DNA from: Actinomycetota bacterium
Lineage (GTDB): Bacteria; Actinomycetota; Acidimicrobiia; Acidimicrobiales; Ilumatobacteraceae
Length of the DNA: 8,537 nucleotides
Assembly: GCA_009703975.1 (NCBI GenBank)
Contig: WLFB01000039.1
Location: 1-8,537 of the forward strand
Direction: 5' to 3'
The notes below the pieces were generated by a model that saw only the letters and a program-made list of their open reading frames with translations, searched no databases and was not told the origin of the DNA. The position numbers and the translations under genes were made by a program. This document shows positions 6,630 to 8,537 of the stretch, piece after piece. Positions within the stretch are counted from its first letter, which is position 1. Each line of letters starts with the position of its first letter.

Positions 6630-6926
6630 TTAAAATTCTTTTTCGGATTCAAAAATTCGACGAAGATTTGGTTTTGCAAGAGTTTCCGATGGCGCTATTT
6701 TTTAAAAGTATTTTGTCTAAGCAAATTCGCACCAAATTATTTTTTAACCGGGCCGAGTAAACCAAAGTTTCATATTTCCCTTATTCTGTATGGGTTTTAT
6801 GAGGATGCTTTGTGGCTTACCGACGAGACGTGTTTAAGTTTTACGACAGTTTTGTTAAAAAATTTCGATTATTGGTGAAAAGTAATTCGCAAGTTTTTGA
6901 ATTTTTTTAATTACTTCGATCGTCAA

Positions 6927-6938
6927 GAGAAATTTCTC
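6927..6938. promoter_or_regulatory. 12-bp palindrome GAGAAATTTCTC before the hup promoter
   Basis: Perfect 12-bp palindrome containing the 10-mer found at 6620-6629. It lies 16 bases before the putative hup -35, a position suitable for a regulator. Confidence 0.3.
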
Positions 6939-6954
6939 AAATTCACGACAATGC

Positions 6955-6983
6955 TTGCAATTTGTTCGCGGATCTACTCAAAT
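6955..6983 (+). promoter_or_regulatory. Putative hup promoter
   Basis: TTGCAA (6955-6960) and TCAAAT (6978-6983) are 17 bases apart, leaving a leader of about 35 bases to the hup ATG. The -35 matches four of six and the -10 four of six consensus bases. A weak ribosome binding site, GCAGG (7015-7019), lies 7 bases before ATG 7027. Confidence 0.4.
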
Positions 6984-7026
6984 ATATGCGTAACGGTAAT
7001 CCGTAACTGAGAAAGCAGGTTAGATA

Positions 7027-7308
7027 ATGACTAAAGCAGAATTGATTGATGCAGTGTCACAGAAAGCTGGAGTGTCGAAGGCAGATGCCGAACGCACGAT
7101 TTCCGAATTCTTTGAGCTCGTCGTCTCATCCGCTAAGCAAGGCAACAAGGTTGCATGGCCGGGTTTTGGCTCGTTCAGCACCTCAAGCAGAAAAGCCCGC
7201 ATCGGCAGGAATCCTCAAACTGGGGCTCCTGTTCAGGTGAAGGCATCAACAGCGATGAAGTTCAGCTCGAGTTCAACACTCAAAGCTGCACTGAATCCAA
7301 ACCGCTAA
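7027..7308 (+). CDS. hup: HU-family DNA-binding protein without a C-terminal tail
   Basis: 93 residues, ATG start. Helices at 1-40 (MTKAELIDAVSQKAGVSK) are followed by the beta-arm signature GFGSFSTSSRKARIGRNP (46-63, with the DNA-intercalating Pro63) and the C-terminal ASTAMKFSSSSTLKAALN. HU dimers bend and compact DNA with little sequence preference. The length is that of E. coli-type HU. Mycobacterial HupB, which as I recall sits in a matching hup-cofC-gpsA neighbourhood, has more than 200 residues because of a Lys/Ala/Pro-rich tail; that tail is absent here, and a separate basic mini-gene follows after 32 bases. Likely an abundant protein, co-transcribed with the mini-gene up to the terminator at 7465. 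Confidence 0.96.
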   Translation: MTKAELIDAVSQKAGVSKADAERTISEFFELVVSSAKQGNKVAWPGFGSFSTSSRKARIGRNPQTGAPVQVKASTAMKFSSSSTLKAALNPNR

Positions 7309-7327
7309 TTAAGTAATAACAAACAAC

Positions 7328-7333
7328 AAGGAG
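7328..7333 (+). promoter_or_regulatory. Ideal Shine-Dalgarno site of the basic mini-gene
   Basis: AAGGAG, 7 bases before ATG 7341, is the strongest ribosome binding site in the window. It sits in the 32-base spacer after hup and is the main reason to accept a 27-codon gene. Confidence 0.8.
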
Positions 7334-7340
7334 AAATAAA

Positions 7341-7424
7341 ATGGCAGCAAAAAAGCGCAAGAAGGCAAAAAAAGCCGTAAAGAAAGCACCTGCAAAGAAG
7401 AAGCGTAAGGCCAAGAAGAAATAA
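7341..7424 (+). CDS. 27-residue lysine/alanine-rich peptide, histone-tail-like
   Basis: ATG to TAA, 27 residues: 17 Lys/Arg, 7 Ala, plus Met, Val and one Pro, with no acidic, aromatic or polar uncharged residue. It begins MAAKKRKKAKK and has APAKKK in the middle, like the PAKK-type repeats of mycobacterial HupB tails and histone H1. Such a peptide would be disordered and bind DNA or RNA by charge. An ideal ribosome binding site, the position directly behind hup and the terminator 40 bases downstream support real expression. Inference: it replaces the tail missing from HU and could act on the nucleoid beside it. A small ribosomal-type basic peptide is an alternative, though it does not resemble THX. 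Function is not proven. Confidence 0.75.
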   Translation: MAAKKRKKAKKAVKKAPAKKKRKAKKK

Positions 7425-7464
7425 GGCTTTAAGCCAATTTAAGCAATACAGTTCGGAATACTGT

Positions 7465-7498
7465 GAGAAGAGGGGCTTCGGCCCCTCTTCTTCTATTT
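7465..7498 (+). terminator. Strong intrinsic terminator of the hup operon, UUCG loop
   Basis: An 11-bp perfect stem (AGAAGAGGGGC, 7466-7476, with its complement 7481-7491), extended by a G-U pair, closes a TTCG tetraloop with a C-G pair, which is exceptionally stable in RNA. The T-rich TTCTATTT follows. It also lies 11 bases beyond the cofC stop on the other strand, where the T tract is poor, so it may partly stop that transcript too. Confidence 0.9.
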
Positions 7499-7508
7499 CA
7501 GGGTGTAG

Positions 7509-8132
7509 CTAGTTATTGTTTTGAAGTTTCTGAGCAAGATCTAAATCTTGTGCCGTGTCAATGTCGACAGATAAATATTGATCTTGGACTATTCGCACCG
7601 TTAAATTGCAATTCTTAGCAACAAGCTGGTGCTCAATGAAACTGTTTCTGCCGTAAGCAAATTCAAAGTCGCTCGCCGTCGGCACGATCATCACGTTTGT
7701 GCCATCCTCATGCCGATCAGGCACAACGGTGATTGAAGTTTTTAAGGTTTGTAGATCGCAATTTTCGAATAGGTGAGAAAAGCCAGTGGCTAGAGGAAGG
7801 TCACTGTGGATGATCATTGCTAAGTCAAAGTTTCGCGCCCGAACAGCTTTCACGCCAGCTTTAATGGCGTTGTTTAGACCAGACTCAGATTGCCAAACAA
7901 TTTTGGCGTTTTGTGCCCGAGCCCACTCGGCAACTTCTTCGTCATCACACACAACAAAAACTTGGTAGCCAATTGCCGCACGAATCACCCGTTCGGCGCA
8001 CATTTTGGCCAATACCAAACGCTCAGCCGGCGTCAACAGATCTGACAGCCGTTCTTTGGCTTGATGAAAAGCCTTAATTGGAATGATCATCGCCAATGTT
8101 TCGCTCAAATCGGCTGGTTGCTGCGAAGGCAC
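7509..8132 (-). CDS. cofC: CofC/FbiD-type guanylyltransferase of coenzyme F420 synthesis
   Basis: 207 residues from GTG 8132. This nucleotidyltransferase joins GMP from GTP to 2-phospho-L-lactate (archaeal CofC) or phosphoenolpyruvate (mycobacterial FbiD), making the activated side-chain donor for F420. Landmarks: IIPIKAFHQAKERLSDLL (16-33), the metal-site strand IHSDLPL (108-114), PDRHEDGTN (138-146), FAYGRNSFIEH (158-168) and VDIDTAQDL (189-197). In an actinobacterium phosphoenolpyruvate is the likelier substrate, by inference. No other F420 gene is in view. GTG 8132 is chosen because TAGGCT lies 6 bases upstream, matching the leaderless pattern; ATG 8090 would begin right at the first beta strand and remains possible. 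Divergent from gpsA. Confidence 0.9.
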   Translation of the reverse strand: MPSQQPADLSETLAMIIPIKAFHQAKERLSDLLTPAERLVLAKMCAERVIRAAIGYQVFVVCDDEEVAEWARAQNAKIVWQSESGLNNAIKAGVKAVRARNFDLAMIIHSDLPLATGFSHLFENCDLQTLKTSITVVPDRHEDGTNVMIVPTASDFEFAYGRNSFIEHQLVAKNCNLTVRIVQDQYLSVDIDTAQDLDLAQKLQNNN

Positions 8133-8144
8133 GTGCGAAGCCTA
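8133..8144 (-). promoter_or_regulatory. Putative leaderless -10 element of cofC
   Basis: On the minus strand TAGGCT (8144-8139) lies 6 bases before GTG 8132. It differs at one base from the TACGCT elements of pafB and gpsA. The bases TAGG could instead be read as a weak Shine-Dalgarno site. No clear -35. Confidence 0.45.
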
Positions 8145-8169
8145 CGGTTTGATCGCCCAAATTAAAGAA

Positions 8170-8182
8170 ACTAATTGTTAGT
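8170..8182. promoter_or_regulatory. Short palindrome ACTAA-TTG-TTAGT between cofC and gpsA
   Basis: Five-base arms with a three-base spacer, lying between the two divergent -10 elements, where a bound protein could affect both. Too short to be sure. Confidence 0.2.
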
Positions 8183-8189
8183 GCTCGCA

Positions 8190-8202
8190 TACGCTGAGGG
8201 TC
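8190..8202 (+). promoter_or_regulatory. Putative leaderless -10 element of gpsA
   Basis: TACGCT (8190-8195) lies 7 bases before GTG 8203 and is identical to the hexamer before pafB. The GAGGG at 8196-8200 is only 2 bases from the GTG, too close for a normal ribosome binding site. Only 45 bases separate this -10 from that of cofC. Confidence 0.5.
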
Positions 8203-8537
8203 GTGAATAGTCATATCGCGGTCATTGGCGCGGGCTCGTGGGGCACGACGGTGGCCAGTGTCGTGGCGCAAAATCAGCCGACGATGTTGTGGGCTAGGCG
8301 AGATGAACTTGCCAAACAGATCAATACACAACATCAAAATGTCGACTATCTCGGTGGAGCAGTATTGACCGAGAGTTTGTCATGTTCGGCGAAGTTGCAA
8401 GACGTAGTTCAGAATGCAGCAATCGTGATGATGGCGGTGCCATCAAATGGTTTTCGTGAAGTACTCATTGAAGTCGCAAAATATATTTCGCCGAGCGCAC
8501 CGATCATCAGTCTGACAAAAGGTCTAGAGCGAGAAAC
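8203..8537 (+). CDS. gpsA: NAD(P)-dependent glycerol-3-phosphate dehydrogenase, 3' end cut by the window
   Basis: The first 111 residues are present; GpsA is usually about 330, so roughly two thirds lie beyond the window. The enzyme reduces dihydroxyacetone phosphate to sn-glycerol-3-phosphate, the backbone of phospholipids. The N-terminal Rossmann fold is clear: IAVIGAGSWGTT (5-16) is the GxGxWGT dinucleotide-binding motif, followed by LWARRDELAKQIN, the YLGG turn, the strand VMMAVPSNGFREV and SLTKGLE at the cut end. GTG 8203 is the only sensible start: an in-frame TAG lies at 8179-8181 and the glycine motif begins at residue 9, as usual. Confidence 0.95.
   Translation, partial: MNSHIAVIGAGSWGTTVASVVAQNQPTMLWARRDELAKQINTQHQNVDYLGGAVLTESLSCSAKLQDVVQNAAIVMMAVPSNGFREVLIEVAKYISPSAPIISLTKGLERE

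Larger units (their letters stand above)
6579..7026. other. AT-rich divergent intergenic region between phoH and hup
   Basis: 448 bases with no gene I can support. Frames that stay open here on the plus strand lack family features and ribosome binding sites and run out of the phoH antisense. The stretch is visibly richer in A and T, with many T runs. It should hold the phoH promoter on the left (none convincing seen) and the hup promoter on the right. It contains two copies of the palindrome AGAAATTTCT. No tRNA or other structured RNA was recognised. Confidence 0.7.

Noticed and set aside
6091..6878. Plus-strand open frames running from phoH antisense into the intergenic region
   Set aside because: No ribosome binding sites, no recognisable domains, and composition typical of antisense and AT-rich DNA.
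6880..6916. 8-bp inverted repeat AAGTAATT / AATTACTT with a 21-base loop
   Set aside because: Short AT-rich arms in AT-rich DNA, far from either gene start; likely chance.
8074..8337. Minus-strand frame across the cofC-gpsA junction
   Set aside because: It is antisense to the gpsA start and overlaps cofC in another frame; gpsA is clearly the real gene.
1..8537. tRNA, rRNA, riboswitch, CRISPR or mobile element
   Set aside because: No cloverleaf, regular spacer-repeat array, transposase or terminal repeats were seen on either strand; a covariance-model search would be decisive for small RNAs.

Overview
The window looks like chromosomal DNA of a low- to mid-GC actinobacterium. The markers are a WhiB-type iron-sulfur regulator, a PafB/PafC pair of WYL regulators, a coenzyme F420 enzyme (CofC/FbiD type), and hup-cofC-gpsA in the relative orientations I recall from mycobacteria. 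The moderate base composition and very short spacers suggest a streamlined lineage, such as a freshwater or marine acidimicrobial or similar actinobacterium. That placement is inference. I see no insertion sequence, phage gene, CRISPR array, tRNA or rRNA.

Layout. Plus strand 2-3510: the 3' nine-tenths of pgi (glucose-6-phosphate isomerase), then pafB and pafC, which overlap by one base. Minus strand 6578-3512, read right to left: phoH (PIN + PhoH ATPase), whiB, a limonene-epoxide-hydrolase-like gene and a DEDDh exonuclease. PafC and the exonuclease converge with one base between their stops. A 448-base AT-rich gap (6579-7026) separates phoH from the divergent hup gene. Plus strand 7027-7498: hup (HU), a 27-residue lysine-rich mini-gene with an ideal ribosome binding site, and a strong UUCG-loop terminator. 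Then cofC on the minus strand, and the 5' part of gpsA on the plus strand, divergent from cofC.

Functional themes. PafB/PafC are DNA-damage regulators in mycobacteria, WhiB proteins sense redox state through a cluster, PhoH2-type proteins unwind and cut RNA, and the exonuclease and HU act on DNA. Much of the window is therefore nucleic-acid maintenance and stress control beside ordinary metabolism (pgi, cofC, gpsA).

Most notable observations: (1) the lysine/alanine-rich tail that mycobacterial HupB carries at its C-terminus seems here to be a separate mini-gene directly behind a tail-less HU; (2) PafC carries a similar histone-H1-like tail at its N-terminus, with an internal repeat; (3) five genes show a TANNNT -10 box 6-7 bases before a GTG or ATG start with no convincing Shine-Dalgarno sequence, suggesting leaderless mRNAs and deciding several starts; (4) a perfect 10-bp inverted repeat sits upstream of the whiB promoter, centred near -61.5 from the inferred start.
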